In this document: in pieces, positions 46,490 to 55,970 of the stretch
Layout of the letters: each line of letters opens with the position of its first letter
How positions within the stretch are numbered: the first letter of the stretch is position 1
Source: Candidimonas humi
GTDB lineage: Bacteria; Pseudomonadota; Gammaproteobacteria; Burkholderiales; Burkholderiaceae_B
DNA: 64,000 nucleotides
Assembly: GCF_019166065.1 (NCBI RefSeq)
Contig: NZ_JAHTBN010000003.1
Span: 62,001-126,000, forward strand
Direction of reading: 5' to 3'
Made by a program: the position numbers and the translations under genes
The notes under the pieces: model-generated
Databases searched by the model: none
Told to the model about the DNA's origin: nothing
The model's input: only the letters and a program-made list of their open reading frames with translations

Positions 46490-47750
46490 CACGAGCCTCG
46501 CGCCCTCCGTCGTGTCCGGCTCGCATATGGGCCTGGTGCTGACCGGGGGCGGCGCGCGCGCCGCCTATCAGGTCGGGGTGCTCAGCGGCGTGCTGGACAT
46601 ACTCGATCCCGAGCGGCGGGCAGATTTCCGTAATCCTTTTCGCATCATCTGCGGTTCTTCGGCCGGCGCCATCAATGCGGCGGCGCTGGCCTGCAAGGCC
46701 GACGTGCCCCACGAGGCCATGGACCGCGCCCGGCTGCTCTGGGAGACCTTGCGCACCGACATGGTCTATCGCAGCGACAGCGCGGGCCTGTTCCGCAGCG
46801 GGCTGCGCTGGCTGGGCATGCTCAGCCTGGGCTGGCTGCGGCCCGGGCTCCGGCGCCGCAATCCGCGCGCCCTGCTGGACAACCGGCCGCTGGCCGAGCT
46901 GCTGGGGACGGTGCTCGATTTTCCGCGGTTGCGGCGCAACCTGGACGACGGGTTCCTCGATGCGCTGGCGATCACCGCCACGGGCTATACCAGCGGCGAG
47001 CACATCACTTTCTACGAATCCAATCTCAGCATCGAGCCCTGGACCCGGCCCCTGCGCCGCGCCGTGCCGAGCCATATCGGCATCGAGCACCTGATGGCGT
47101 CGACTTCCATTCCGTTCGTGTTTCCGGCGCAATCCATTTCTTTGCGCCCGCGGCCGGGCGACCCGGTGGCCGAGGCGATGTTGCGGGCCGATTCCCCGCA
47201 TGGGCAGACGGAATGGTGCGGCGACGGCTCGATGCGCCAGCTCGCGCCGCTGAGCCCGGCAATACATCTGGGGTCCGAGCGCATCTTCGTGATAGGCACC
47301 GGGCATGAAGATGACACATATCCTGAACAACGCCGCGATGATCCGCTGTATCCTACGCTGGCGCAGATCGGCGGGCATGTTTTGTCCAATATTTTCCTGG
47401 ACAGCCTGGCCATGGATGTGGAGCGTATGGAACGCATCAATGAACTGCTTGCGCAAGTGGCCCCGGATGTATTAAAAAGCCAGTCGCTGCGCCCGGTAAA
47501 GTCTTTGTCCATCACACCAAGCCGGTCGCTGGACGAAATCGCCATGCGGCATCTGGAACAGATGCCGCGCGCCGCCCGCAGCTTGTTCCGGGTGCTGGGC
47601 GTATCGTCCGGTTCCAGTTTGTCCGCGGGCGGAGCCTTGGTTTCGTATCTGCTGTTCGAGTCGGGCTATACGAAAGAGCTGATCCGCCTCGGACGCAACG
47701 ACAGCATGAGCCGCATAGAGGAAGTGCAGGCGTTTTTCAAGGAGCCCTGA
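46470..47750 (+). CDS. Patatin-like phospholipase
   Basis: 426 residues. The patatin domain (about 18-290) has the oxyanion loop LTGGGARAAYQVGVL, nucleophile GSSAGAINAA and the catalytic Asp in WCGDGSMRQ. It should hydrolyse phospholipid or acyl esters near the inner membrane; the C-terminal 130 residues are helical and less conserved. ATG 46470 overlaps the maeB stop by 20 bp; a later start at 46527 would drop the N-terminal SLAPSVVSG that patatins of this group keep. The barstar-like gene follows after 1 bp, so the two are coupled. Confidence 0.9.
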   Translation: MPIHPGSTSLAPSVVSGSHMGLVLTGGGARAAYQVGVLSGVLDILDPERRADFRNPFRIICGSSAGAINAAALACKADVPHEAMDRARLLWETLRTDMVYRSDSAGLFRSGLRWLGMLSLGWLRPGLRRRNPRALLDNRPLAELLGTVLDFPRLRRNLDDGFLDALAITATGYTSGEHITFYESNLSIEPWTRPLRRAVPSHIGIEHLMASTSIPFVFPAQSISLRPRPGDPVAEAMLRADSPHGQTEWCGDGSMRQLAPLSPAIHLGSERIFVIGTGHEDDTYPEQRRDDPLYPTLAQIGGHVLSNIFLDSLAMDVERMERINELLAQVAPDVLKSQSLRPVKSLSITPSRSLDEIAMRHLEQMPRAARSLFRVLGVSSGSSLSAGGALVSYLLFESGYTKELIRLGRNDSMSRIEEVQAFFKEP

Positions 47751-47751
47751 T

Positions 47752-48222
47752 ATGGCCCAGGCACAGTCGCTGCAGAAGAAACTGCAGAAAGGTGGTTTGC
47801 TCGACATTTCCTCTTTCGGCCAGCGGGACGTCGCGGAGGCGGCCCAGGTTTTGGGAATGACGCTTTTCTTCGTCGACTGCGACCGCGCGCGCAGTTGCTC
47901 GGCTGTGTTGCGCGCCATCGCCAAGGCTGTCGATTTTCCCGAATATTTCGGCAGCAACCTCGATGCCCTGTCCGACTGCCTGTGCGATACGCTGCAGGAT
48001 CAGAAGGTGGGCATGGTGCTATGGCTGCACAACCTGCATTCCGGCGATCCCGCGCTGGCCGCCGATGCTGCGGCCATCGAAAGCGTATGCGCCGATACGG
48101 TGGAATTCGCGGCCGACAATGGCCGTTATTTCGCCTACGCCATCCAGCATGCCGGCAAGCATCCGGACCCGGAGCCGGGCGTGGCGCCTACGCCGTACGC
48201 AGGCCACCGCGAGCACGAATAG
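47752..48222 (+). CDS. Barstar-like protein
   Basis: 156 residues with a barstar (barnase-inhibitor) fold signature: a strand GMTLFFVDCDRA, then VDFPEYFGSNLDALSDCLCD (about 61-80), the helix that plugs the barnase active site. No barnase-type RNase gene is nearby, so its partner is unknown; many proteobacterial barstar-like proteins have no identified target. Its ATG lies 1 bp after the patatin stop (TGATATG). The C-terminal 35 residues look unstructured. Confidence 0.85.
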   Translation: MAQAQSLQKKLQKGGLLDISSFGQRDVAEAAQVLGMTLFFVDCDRARSCSAVLRAIAKAVDFPEYFGSNLDALSDCLCDTLQDQKVGMVLWLHNLHSGDPALAADAAAIESVCADTVEFAADNGRYFAYAIQHAGKHPDPEPGVAPTPYAGHREHE

Positions 48223-48225
48223 CTT

Positions 48226-48960
48226 TCAGTCCCAGCCCAGCAGGGCGCTGGCTGCGGCCACCAGCGCGAGTCCGGCGGTCTCGGTGCGCAGCACTCGCGC
48301 ACCGTGGCGCACCGCCTGCAGGCCATGGCCGCGCGCCAGTTCCAGTTCGTCTTCCGACCAGCCGCCTTCGGGGCCGACCAGCAGCGCGAGCTGCCGTGTG
48401 CCGGGCCGCAGCGCTTGCGCCAGGCTCTGCGGCGCCTCGGGATGACAGAACAGGGCCAGGCCGGCTGCCACGTCGAGTTCGCGCAGGCAGTCGCCCAGGC
48501 TTTGCGGCGCCGCGATTGCCATGAGGCGGTTGCGCCCGCACTGCTCGCTGGCCGCCTGGGCCACGCGTTCCCAGTGCTGCTGGCGCTTTTCCAGGCGCGC
48601 GCCGCTCAGTTGCAGCACGCTGCGCCGGGCCGCGACCGGAACCAGGCGCCGCACGCCGAGTTCCACGGCTTTTTCGATGATCCAGTCCATTTTGTCGCCG
48701 GCCGCGATGCCTTGCAGCAGCGTGATCTCGCCGGCCAGTTCGGCCTCGCGCGCGTCATGAGCGCCCAGCAGGGCGCTGGCGCCCTTGCCCGAGGCCTGCA
48801 GCGTGGCCGGGTATTCGCCGCCATGCCCGTCGAACAGCACGATGGCCGCGCCGTCGCGCAGCCGCAGCACGCGCAAGGCGTGGTGCGCGAGGCCTTGCGG
48901 CAATTCGATACTGCGGCCCGCGGCGAGGCCGGCGGGACAATAGAAGCGGGGCGTGGCCAT
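48226..48960 (-). CDS. rsmE: 16S rRNA (uracil-1498-N3)-methyltransferase RsmE
   Basis: SPOUT-class methyltransferase acting on U1498 of 16S rRNA. It has 244 residues from ATG 48960 (MATPRFYCP). The N-terminal PUA-like part includes HHALRVLRLRDGAAIVLFDG. The knotted C-terminal SAM site has LLVGPEGGWSEDELELA and VLRTETAGLALVAA. The frame is open far upstream on this strand, but those codons lack homology. It is convergent with the barstar-like gene, separated by 3 bp, and divergent from tkt. Confidence 0.95.
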   Translation of the reverse strand: MATPRFYCPAGLAAGRSIELPQGLAHHALRVLRLRDGAAIVLFDGHGGEYPATLQASGKGASALLGAHDAREAELAGEITLLQGIAAGDKMDWIIEKAVELGVRRLVPVAARRSVLQLSGARLEKRQQHWERVAQAASEQCGRNRLMAIAAPQSLGDCLRELDVAAGLALFCHPEAPQSLAQALRPGTRQLALLVGPEGGWSEDELELARGHGLQAVRHGARVLRTETAGLALVAAASALLGWD

Positions 48961-49255
48961 GGGGCGGTGTCGAGGATGTCCGTAGGATCGGCCCGGCGGG
49001 GCCGCCCATAAGGTAGCATGCCCGCGGGTCCGTGCGAAATGCCCGGAATCCGCGGGAAATATCAGGCCTGGCGCGCGGCCCGGTTGCGCCCCTTTGCGCC
49101 TGGCCCGTGCAAAGGCCTGCAATGCGGGGAAATCGAATGTATCCGCGTGCCGGGCCGCGGGGTGCCGAGTGGTAAAATCGAAGGCTTTGCAAACCCTGTT
49201 GCGGCGATCCGCCCCCGGTTTCCTTGCCCGGCGGCTCGCGCCTTGCGAGTTTCCT

Positions 49256-51301
49256 ATGAGCCTACCTTCAGTCCACGATGCTTCCCTGGCCAATGCCATC
49301 CGCGTGCTAGCCATGGACGCGGTCCAGAAAGCCAATTCGGGCCACCCGGGGGCTCCCATGGGCTTGGCCGAGGTCGGCCAGGTGCTCTGGACGCGCCATC
49401 TGCGCCACAATCCCGCCGATCCTGCCTGGCCCGACCGCGACCGCTTCGTGCTGTCCAACGGGCACGCTTCCATGCTGTTGTATGCCATGCTGCACCTGAG
49501 CGGCTACGACCTGCCCATGAAAGAGCTGGAGAATTTCCGCCAACTGCATTCGCGCACCCCGGGCCATCCCGAGGTGGGCCTGACGCCGGGCGTCGAGACC
49601 ACCACCGGGCCGCTGGGCCAGGGGCTGGCCAATGCCGTGGGCCTGGCGCTGGCCGAGGCCCTGCTGGCCATGGAATTCAACCGCCCGGGCCACACGGTGG
49701 TGGATCATCACACCTATGCGATCGCCGGCGACGGCTGCTTGATGGAAGGCATTTCGCACGAGGCCTGCTCGCTGGCCGGCACGCTCGGGCTGTCCAAGCT
49801 GATCGTGTTCTATGACGACAACGGCATTTCCATCGACGGCGAGGTCGACGGCTGGTTCCGCGACGACACCGTCAAGCGCTTCGAAGGCTACGGCTGGCAC
49901 GTCATTCCCCCCATAGACGGCAACGACGCCGCGGCGGTCGACGCCGCCGTGGTGCAGGCCAAGGAATGGTCGGCCAAGGGCGGCGGTCCCACGCTGATCT
50001 GCTGCCGCACCATCATAGGCAAAGGCTCTCCGCACAAGGCGGGCACCGAAAAAGTGCACGGCTCGCCGCTGGGCGAAGAAGAAGTCGCCGCCACCCGCAA
50101 GGCGCTGGGCTGGACCTGGCCGCCGTTCGTGATCCCCAAGCATGTCTACCAGGGCTGGGACTGCCGTCCGCGCGGGCACGAATTGCAGGCCGAATGGCAG
50201 GGCCGTTTCGACGCCTATGCCGCGGCCTTTCCGGAACAGGCGCGCGAACTGCTGCGCCGCATGGCGGGCGAACTGCCTGCCGGCTTCGATGAAAAAGTGC
50301 GCGATTTCATCGCCGAAACCGCGGCCAAGGGCGAGACCGTCGCTACCCGCAAGGCTTCGCAACTGGCCATCCAGGCCTTCGCCCCCGTCGTGCCGGAAAT
50401 GCTCGGCGGTTCGGCCGACCTGACCGGTTCGAATCTTACCGACTGGAAGGGCGGGGCTCCGATCATGGTCGGCTCCGAGAGCCTGCAGTCCGGCCGCTAT
50501 ATTCACTACGGCGTGCGCGAATTCGGCATGGCTGCGATCATGAACGGCGTGGCCCTGCACGGCGGCTACCTGCCTTTCGGCGGCACCTTCCTGACTTTCT
50601 CCGACTACTCGCGCAACGCCATACGCATGTCGGCGCTGATGAAGCAGCGCGTGGTGCACGTCTTCACCCATGATTCCATCGGCCTGGGCGAGGACGGCCC
50701 CACGCACCAGTCCATCGAGCACGCGGCCAGCCTGCGGCTGATTCCCAATCTGCAAGTATGGCGGCCCTGCGACACCACCGAGACCGCGGTGGCCTGGGCG
50801 GCGGCGCTGCGGCGTCCGGCCAGCATCGGCATGCAGGTGCATGACGGCGGCCCCAGCGCGCTGCTGCTGTCGCGCCAGAACCTGCCCTTCGTCCAGCGCG
50901 ACGACACTACCGTGCAGGCGATCGCCCGCGGCGGCTACGTGCTGCGCGATGCGGCGCAGCCGCGCGCGGCCATTATCGCCACCGGCTCGGAAGTCTCGGT
51001 GGCCCTGGCGGCGCAAGAACAGCTTGCCGCCAAGGGCATTGCGGTGCGCGTGGTGTCCATGCCTTGCACCCAGGTGTTCGATGCGCAAGACGAACAATGG
51101 CGTGCCGCCGTGCTGCCCGACGGGATGCCGCGCGTGGCGGTGGAAGCCGGCGTCACCGCCGGCTGGTACAAATATGTCGGCCTGCACGGAAAAGTGGTGG
51201 GCCTGGATACCTACGGCGAATCGGCTCCCGGAGGCGTCTTGTTCAAGTATTTCGGCATTACCGCAGAGCACGTCGCGGCGGCGGTCGAGCAAGTTTTATA
51301 A
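49256..51301 (+). CDS. tkt: Transketolase
   Basis: Thiamine-diphosphate enzyme that moves two-carbon units in the pentose phosphate pathway. It has 681 residues. The N-terminal [13 protein letters not shown], the ThDP/Mg motif [18 protein letters not shown] ending in the downstream N of DDNGIS, and the pyrimidine-domain [10 protein letters not shown] are all present. ATG 49256 ([10 protein letters not shown]) is chosen by family start. A TAAAAT box at 49173-49178 may be the -10. It is followed 15 bp later by gap. The 295 bp between rsmE and tkt shows no other element. Confidence 0.97.
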   Translation: MSLPSVHDASLANAIRVLAMDAVQKANSGHPGAPMGLAEVGQVLWTRHLRHNPADPAWPDRDRFVLSNGHASMLLYAMLHLSGYDLPMKELENFRQLHSRTPGHPEVGLTPGVETTTGPLGQGLANAVGLALAEALLAMEFNRPGHTVVDHHTYAIAGDGCLMEGISHEACSLAGTLGLSKLIVFYDDNGISIDGEVDGWFRDDTVKRFEGYGWHVIPPIDGNDAAAVDAAVVQAKEWSAKGGGPTLICCRTIIGKGSPHKAGTEKVHGSPLGEEEVAATRKALGWTWPPFVIPKHVYQGWDCRPRGHELQAEWQGRFDAYAAAFPEQARELLRRMAGELPAGFDEKVRDFIAETAAKGETVATRKASQLAIQAFAPVVPEMLGGSADLTGSNLTDWKGGAPIMVGSESLQSGRYIHYGVREFGMAAIMNGVALHGGYLPFGGTFLTFSDYSRNAIRMSALMKQRVVHVFTHDSIGLGEDGPTHQSIEHAASLRLIPNLQVWRPCDTTETAVAWAAALRRPASIGMQVHDGGPSALLLSRQNLPFVQRDDTTVQAIARGGYVLRDAAQPRAAIIATGSEVSVALAAQEQLAAKGIAVRVVSMPCTQVFDAQDEQWRAAVLPDGMPRVAVEAGVTAGWYKYVGLHGKVVGLDTYGESAPGGVLFKYFGITAEHVAAAVEQVL

Positions 51302-51316
51302 AACAGGAGAATTGCA

Positions 51317-52330
51317 ATGACGATACGGGTAGCGATCAATGGGTACGGGCGTATTGGCCGCAACGTTTTGCGCGCCCACTACGAGGACGGTAAAAAGCAC
51401 GACATAGAGATCGTCGCGATCAACGACCTCGGGGCTCCCAAGATCAACGCGCACCTGACGCAGCACGACACCGCTCACGGGCGTTTCCCGGGCAAAGTGT
51501 CGGTCGACGGCGACTACATGGTGGTCAATGGCGACAAGATCCGCGTGCTGGCCAACCGCAATCCGGCCGAGCTGCCCTGGGGCGAGCTGGGCGTGGATGT
51601 GGTGCTCGAATGCACCGGCTTCTTCGCCAGCAAAGAAAAAGCCAGCGCGCACCTGAAGGGCGGCGCCAAGAAAGTCGTCATTTCCGCGCCCGGCGGCAAG
51701 GACGTGGACGCCACCATCGTCTACGGCGTGAACCACGGCGTGCTCAAGGCCAGCGACACGGTCATTTCCAACGCTTCGTGCACCACCAACTGCCTGGCCC
51801 CGCTGGTGCAGCCGCTGCACCAGAAGCTGGGCATCGTGAACGGCCTGATGACCACCGTGCACTCCTACACCAACGACCAGGTCCTGACCGACGTCTACCA
51901 CGAAGACCTGCGCCGCGCCCGTTCGGCCACCATGAGCATGATCCCGACCAAGACCGGCGCTGCCGCCGCGGTCGGCCTGGTGCTGCCCGAACTCAACGGC
52001 AAGCTCGACGGCTACGCCATCCGCGTCCCGACCATCAACGTGTCCATCGTCGACCTGTCCTTCGTGGCTGCGCGCGAGACCTCGGTCGAAGAAGTCAACA
52101 GCATTCTCAAGGCCGCGTCGGAATCCGGGCCGCTCAAGGGCATCCTGGAATACAACACCGAGCCGCTGGTGTCGGTCGACTTCAATCACAACCCCGCCTC
52201 CAGCACCTTCGACGCCAGCCTCACCAAGGTTTCCGGCTCGCTGGTCAAGGTGTCGTCCTGGTACGACAACGAGTGGGGCTTCTCCAACCGCATGCTGGAC
52301 ACCACGGTTGCGCTGATGTCGGCGCGCTGA
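51317..52330 (+). CDS. gap: Glyceraldehyde-3-phosphate dehydrogenase
   Basis: 337 residues. The N-terminal [19 protein letters not shown] binds NAD(P). The catalytic Cys155 is in [13 protein letters not shown], and His is in the following HSYTNDQ block. ACAGGAGA precedes the ATG by about 7 bp. It sits 15 bp after tkt and 97 bp before pgk, a tkt-gap-pgk string serving glycolysis/gluconeogenesis; nothing here points to an autotrophic Calvin operon (no rbc or prk genes). Confidence 0.97.
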   Translation: MTIRVAINGYGRIGRNVLRAHYEDGKKHDIEIVAINDLGAPKINAHLTQHDTAHGRFPGKVSVDGDYMVVNGDKIRVLANRNPAELPWGELGVDVVLECTGFFASKEKASAHLKGGAKKVVISAPGGKDVDATIVYGVNHGVLKASDTVISNASCTTNCLAPLVQPLHQKLGIVNGLMTTVHSYTNDQVLTDVYHEDLRRARSATMSMIPTKTGAAAAVGLVLPELNGKLDGYAIRVPTINVSIVDLSFVAARETSVEEVNSILKAASESGPLKGILEYNTEPLVSVDFNHNPASSTFDASLTKVSGSLVKVSSWYDNEWGFSNRMLDTTVALMSAR

Positions 52331-52427
52331 TCCGCTGTCATCCTGCACATGAGCGCGGGGCGGGGCAACCCGCCCCACGCTCATTTCGGGCCTACCTTCC
52401 ATTTCCGATCCGGCTACCCTCACATCC

Positions 52428-53624
52428 ATGCCTACAGTCAAAACCCTCAGTTCCCTGGCACGCGCCGGCGCCTTGGCGGGCAAGCGCGTCTTTATCCGTT
52501 CCGACCTGAACGTCCCCTTCAATGAAGCCGGCGAAATCACCGAAGACACCCGCATACGCGCCTCGGTGCCGGCCATCCGCATGGCGCTGGATGCGGGCGC
52601 GGCAGTCATGGTTACCTCGCACCTGGGGCGTCCGAAAGAGGGCGTGTGCACCCCCGCCGACAGCCTCGAGGCCGTCGGCGCGCGCTTGTCGCAACTGCTA
52701 GGCCAGCCGGTGACGCTGCTGCGCGACTGGGTCGATGGCGTGCAGGTGCAGCCCGGCCAGGTTGTGCTGCTGGAGAACTGCCGCTGCAATGTCGGCGAAA
52801 AGAAGAACGATCCTGCCCTGGCGCGCAAGATGGCTGCCTTGTGCGATGTCTATGTGAATGACGCATTCGGCACAGCGCACCGCGCCGAGGCCACCACCGA
52901 GGGCATTGCGCGCTACGCCCCGGTGGCTTGCGCCGGCCCCTTGCTCGAGGCCGAGCTGGACGCCTTGGGCAAGGCATTGTTCGAGCCGCGCCGGCCGCTG
53001 GTCGCCATCGTGGGCGGCTCCAAGGTGTCCACCAAGCTGTCCATCCTGCAGGCCCTGGCCGCGAAGGTGGACAAGCTGGTGGTGGGCGGCGGTATCGCCA
53101 ATACCTTCATGCTGGCCGCCGGCCTGAAAATCGGCAAGTCGCTGGCCGAACCCGAGCAGATCGACCAGGCCCGCGCCGTGATCGAGATGATGAAGGCGCG
53201 CGGCGCCGAGGTGCCCATCCCCGTGGACGTGGTGTGCGCCAAGACCTTCGGCGCCGAAGCCGTGCCCGCCGTCAAGGAAGCGGCCGACGTGGCCGAGGAC
53301 GACATGATCCTGGACATCGGTCCGCGCACTACCGCGCAACTGGCGGCGATCCTGGCCCAGGCCGGCACCATCGTCTGGAACGGCCCGGTGGGCGTGTTCG
53401 AGTTCGAGGCCTTCGCCGGAGGCACGCAGGGCGTGGCCCGGGCCGTGGCCGATTCCCCGGCCTTCTCGATCGCCGGCGGCGGCGACACTTTGGCGGCCAT
53501 CGCCAAGTTCCATATCGCCGACAAGATGGGTTATATCTCCACCGGCGGCGGCGCCTTCCTGGAATTCCTCGAAGGCAAGCCCCTGCCGGCCGTGGAGGCG
53601 CTGAAGGTGCGCGCCGCGGAGTAA
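52428..53624 (+). CDS. pgk: Phosphoglycerate kinase
   Basis: 398 residues, with [13 protein letters not shown] near the N-terminus, the substrate-binding [10 protein letters not shown], the hinge [12 protein letters not shown] and the nucleotide loop [10 protein letters not shown]. All family landmarks are intact. It follows gap by 97 bp on the same strand and ends in a strong hairpin (53634-53664). In many betaproteobacteria pyk and fba come next; here lpxO and other genes intervene before fba at 59206. Confidence 0.97.
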   Translation: MPTVKTLSSLARAGALAGKRVFIRSDLNVPFNEAGEITEDTRIRASVPAIRMALDAGAAVMVTSHLGRPKEGVCTPADSLEAVGARLSQLLGQPVTLLRDWVDGVQVQPGQVVLLENCRCNVGEKKNDPALARKMAALCDVYVNDAFGTAHRAEATTEGIARYAPVACAGPLLEAELDALGKALFEPRRPLVAIVGGSKVSTKLSILQALAAKVDKLVVGGGIANTFMLAAGLKIGKSLAEPEQIDQARAVIEMMKARGAEVPIPVDVVCAKTFGAEAVPAVKEAADVAEDDMILDIGPRTTAQLAAILAQAGTIVWNGPVGVFEFEAFAGGTQGVARAVADSPAFSIAGGGDTLAAIAKFHIADKMGYISTGGGAFLEFLEGKPLPAVEALKVRAAE

Positions 53625-53633
53625 GTGCTGTTC

Positions 53634-53664
53634 GGCCGATGCGCCGCAAGGCGGCGCATCGGCC
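53634..53664 (+). terminator. Strong hairpin after pgk
   Basis: A perfect 14-bp stem GGCCGATGCGCCGC/GCGGCGCATCGGCC with a 3-nt loop starts 9 bp past the pgk stop. There is no T-tract, but the stem strength and position make a terminator likely. Confidence 0.7.
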
Positions 53665-53694
53665 TGGATTCGGGCTCGCCCGCGCCCCGCGGCG

Positions 53695-53700
53695 TATAAT
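53695..53700 (+). promoter_or_regulatory. Candidate -10 box for lpxO
   Basis: A consensus TATAAT lies 48 bp before the lpxO start, flanked by GCGGC/GCCGC arms. No good -35 is found at 16-18 bp spacing, so an activator may be needed, or the match may be fortuitous. Confidence 0.4.
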
Positions 53701-53747
53701 ATTGCCGCTTTGTATGTTCAAATATTTCTGCGGGCGGGAGTGACCCC

Positions 53748-54647
53748 ATGCGCTGGATAGTGTTGTTGCTGTTCGTAGTCTGCGCGGTCTACACGCACCG
53801 CCGCGGCAAGGTGCGCCATGGGTTTCTCCGGCAGTTGTCGGACCATTCCACCTTCATGTCGCCCTTGAACTGCTTCGTGTATGCGTTCTCGAGCGTGCCT
53901 TCCAAGCCGTACCTGCATCCCGCGCTGTTTCCCGACCTGCAGGTGCTGCGCAACGAATGGCAGACCATACGCGAAGAGGCGCTGGCGCTGCGCGAGGCCA
54001 GCCGCATCCAGGCGGCCCAGCAGTACAACGACATCGGCTTCAATTCCTTTTTCCGCAATGGCTGGCGGCGCTTCTACCTGAAATGGTATGACAACCCGCA
54101 TCCTTCCGCGGCGCAGTACTGCCCGCGTACGCTGGAAATCCTCAATCGCCTGCCTTCGGTCAAGGCGGCCATGTTCGCCCAGTTGCCGCCGGGCGGCAAG
54201 CTCGGCCTGCATCGCGACCCCTATGCCGGTTCGCTGCGCTACCACCTGGGGCTGGTCACGCCCAACGACGACGGCTGCGCGATTTTCGTCGATGGCGAGC
54301 AGTATTCCTGGCGCGACGGCCAGGACGTGGTCTTCGACGAAACCTATCTGCATTACGCCGCCAACAAGACCGAGCACGATCGCATCATCTTGTTCTGCGA
54401 CATCGAGCGGCCCATGAAGTATCGCTGGGCGCAGTCGGTCAACAATGCCATCGGCGGCTTCCTGATGCGCGCCGCCGCCTCGCCCAACGAAATCGGCGAC
54501 CGCACCGGCGGCCTGAACCGCGCCTTCAAGTACCTGTACGCCGTGCGCCGCGTCGGCAAGCGCCTCAAGGCCTGGAACCGCAGCGTCTACTACGCCGTCA
54601 AGTGGGCCATTTTCGCCGTCATCCTGCTGGCGATATTCTGGCACTGA
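53748..54647 (+). CDS. lpxO: LpxO-type aspartyl/asparaginyl beta-hydroxylase family protein
   Basis: 299-residue Fe(II)/2-oxoglutarate dioxygenase. It has an N-terminal membrane segment (about 1-16) and a C-terminal one (about 280-298). The iron site is HRDPYAGSLRYH (HxD) with the distal His in FDETYLHYAANKT. This matches LpxO, which 2-hydroxylates the secondary acyl chain of lipid A, as reported in Salmonella and Bordetella. The gene stands alone downstream of the pgk terminator; GGGAGTGACCCC precedes the ATG. Confidence 0.88.
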   Translation: MRWIVLLLFVVCAVYTHRRGKVRHGFLRQLSDHSTFMSPLNCFVYAFSSVPSKPYLHPALFPDLQVLRNEWQTIREEALALREASRIQAAQQYNDIGFNSFFRNGWRRFYLKWYDNPHPSAAQYCPRTLEILNRLPSVKAAMFAQLPPGGKLGLHRDPYAGSLRYHLGLVTPNDDGCAIFVDGEQYSWRDGQDVVFDETYLHYAANKTEHDRIILFCDIERPMKYRWAQSVNNAIGGFLMRAAASPNEIGDRTGGLNRAFKYLYAVRRVGKRLKAWNRSVYYAVKWAIFAVILLAIFWH

Positions 54648-54745
54648 AGGGGCGGCAGACGGGCCCCACGCAACGAGTCCGCAACGACGCATGGCGTGCT
54701 TCTGCCCGCCAGTGCAGCACCCCTTTTAGTGTGAATAGGCCCTGA

Positions 54746-55600
54746 TTACCAGTCGGCTGTTTCGATCAAGCCCTGGTATCCCTGTATCGCGTCCGGCCAC
54801 GCCGGCACGAAGCCGCTGGCGCGCAGGCGCGCATTGCTGAGTCTCTTGTTGCCCATGCCGGCGGGCAGGGGGCCAGCGGGGGGAGGGGGCGCCCCCAGCA
54901 TTTGCGCCAGGGCATCGTAGAGATCTTCGATCAACTGCGGCGTGTCGTCCGTGCCGATATAGCAGTCCCGGGCCTGCGGCAAATCCAGGACATGCACTAC
55001 GGCCCGCGCGGCATCTTCGATATGGAGGCGGTTCGCCCAGTGCCCGGCGCCGCGCGGCACGCGCGCCGAGCCGGAGGCTATGCGGCGCAGCAGCGACAGC
55101 CTGCCCGGGCCGTACAGGCCCGCCAGCCGCAGGCTGGTCGCGCAGGCCAGCCGATCCCGCAGCCAGCCTTCGGCTTCGAGCAGGATGCTGCCATTGAAGC
55201 CCGCCGGGCATGCCGGCGTGTCCTCGTCCACCCAGGCGCCGCCATGGTCTCCGTACACCACGCTCGAAGATATGAACGCGAGGCGCTGCAGGGCGGCGCA
55301 ATCGAGTGCGGCCAGGAGATTGCGCGGGCCCAGTTCGAACACCGCGCGGTAGGCTTGGGCATCGCGCAGGTCCGGCGCCGGCGCATAGACCACGTGGGTA
55401 ATGCCCGGCGGCAGTCCGTGCAGTTTCTGTGTCAGGTCGCCGGCCAGCCAGCGCAGTCCCGCGGAGTCGTCCGCGGGCGGGCGCCGGCGCAGCGCCCATA
55501 CCTCGTCGCCTCTTTGCGCCAGCAGCCGGCCGGCGCGCAGGCATAGATCGCCCGCGCCCGCCAGCAGTACACGCCGCCGCGTCATTTGTTCGCTCGCCAT
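54746..55600 (-). CDS. NAD-dependent epimerase/dehydratase-like SDR protein
   Basis: 284 residues from ATG 55600 (an ATG at 55585 is an equally good choice). The N-terminal VLLAGAGDLCLRAGRLLA is a Rossmann-type dinucleotide motif with an atypical third Gly. FISSSVVYGDHGG supplies the extended-SDR Ser and Tyr, and SLRLAGLYGPGR is a typical SDR block. It resembles YeeZ-type proteins of unknown substrate. The 370 bp upstream, shared with the divergent aldehyde dehydrogenase gene, contain a 16-bp tandem repeat. Confidence 0.8.
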   Translation of the reverse strand: MASEQMTRRRVLLAGAGDLCLRAGRLLAQRGDEVWALRRRPPADDSAGLRWLAGDLTQKLHGLPPGITHVVYAPAPDLRDAQAYRAVFELGPRNLLAALDCAALQRLAFISSSVVYGDHGGAWVDEDTPACPAGFNGSILLEAEGWLRDRLACATSLRLAGLYGPGRLSLLRRIASGSARVPRGAGHWANRLHIEDAARAVVHVLDLPQARDCYIGTDDTPQLIEDLYDALAQMLGAPPPPAGPLPAGMGNKRLSNARLRASGFVPAWPDAIQGYQGLIETADW

Positions 55601-55664
55601 TTCGTCATCTGTTCGATGTTCCTTGCCCTGGCCATGGATAGCCGTTCGATCGCGCCGCGCGCGG

Positions 55665-55728
55665 CCTGGTTCGACCGCAGCCCGGTTCGACCGCAGCCCG
55701 GTTCGACCGCGGCCTGACTCGACCGTGG
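55665..55728. repeat. 16-bp tandem repeat, four units
   Basis: Four consecutive 16-bp units: CCTGGTTCGACCGCAG, CCCGGTTCGACCGCAG, CCCGGTTCGACCGCGG and CCTGACTCGACCGTGG. A partial fifth unit follows. They lie between the divergent SDR and aldehyde dehydrogenase genes. The rest of 55601-55970 shows no clear element. Confidence 0.88.
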
Positions 55729-55970
55729 CTCGACTCGATTTCCACTGCGCGGCTCGTTTTGCGAAGGGCCCGAAACGCCGTTTCCAATGCTGATACACTG
55801 CATTCTACGTCGCCCCCGATGCCCTGAACCGGAGCCGCGCTGACCACCGATCGGCCGATGGCCTGTCGATTCGCGCTGCGTTTTCCCGGCCCGGCGCTTC
55901 GGCGCGTCGCCAGCATTCCGGTCGCGCCGCGCCAGCCGCGCCGCACGCCATCGTCCAACCAGAGACCTGT

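Noticed and set aside
44189-46492. 767-codon minus-strand open frame
   Set aside because: Complete antisense shadow of maeB with biased composition.
49307-51292. 661-codon minus-strand open frame
   Set aside because: Antisense shadow of the transketolase gene.
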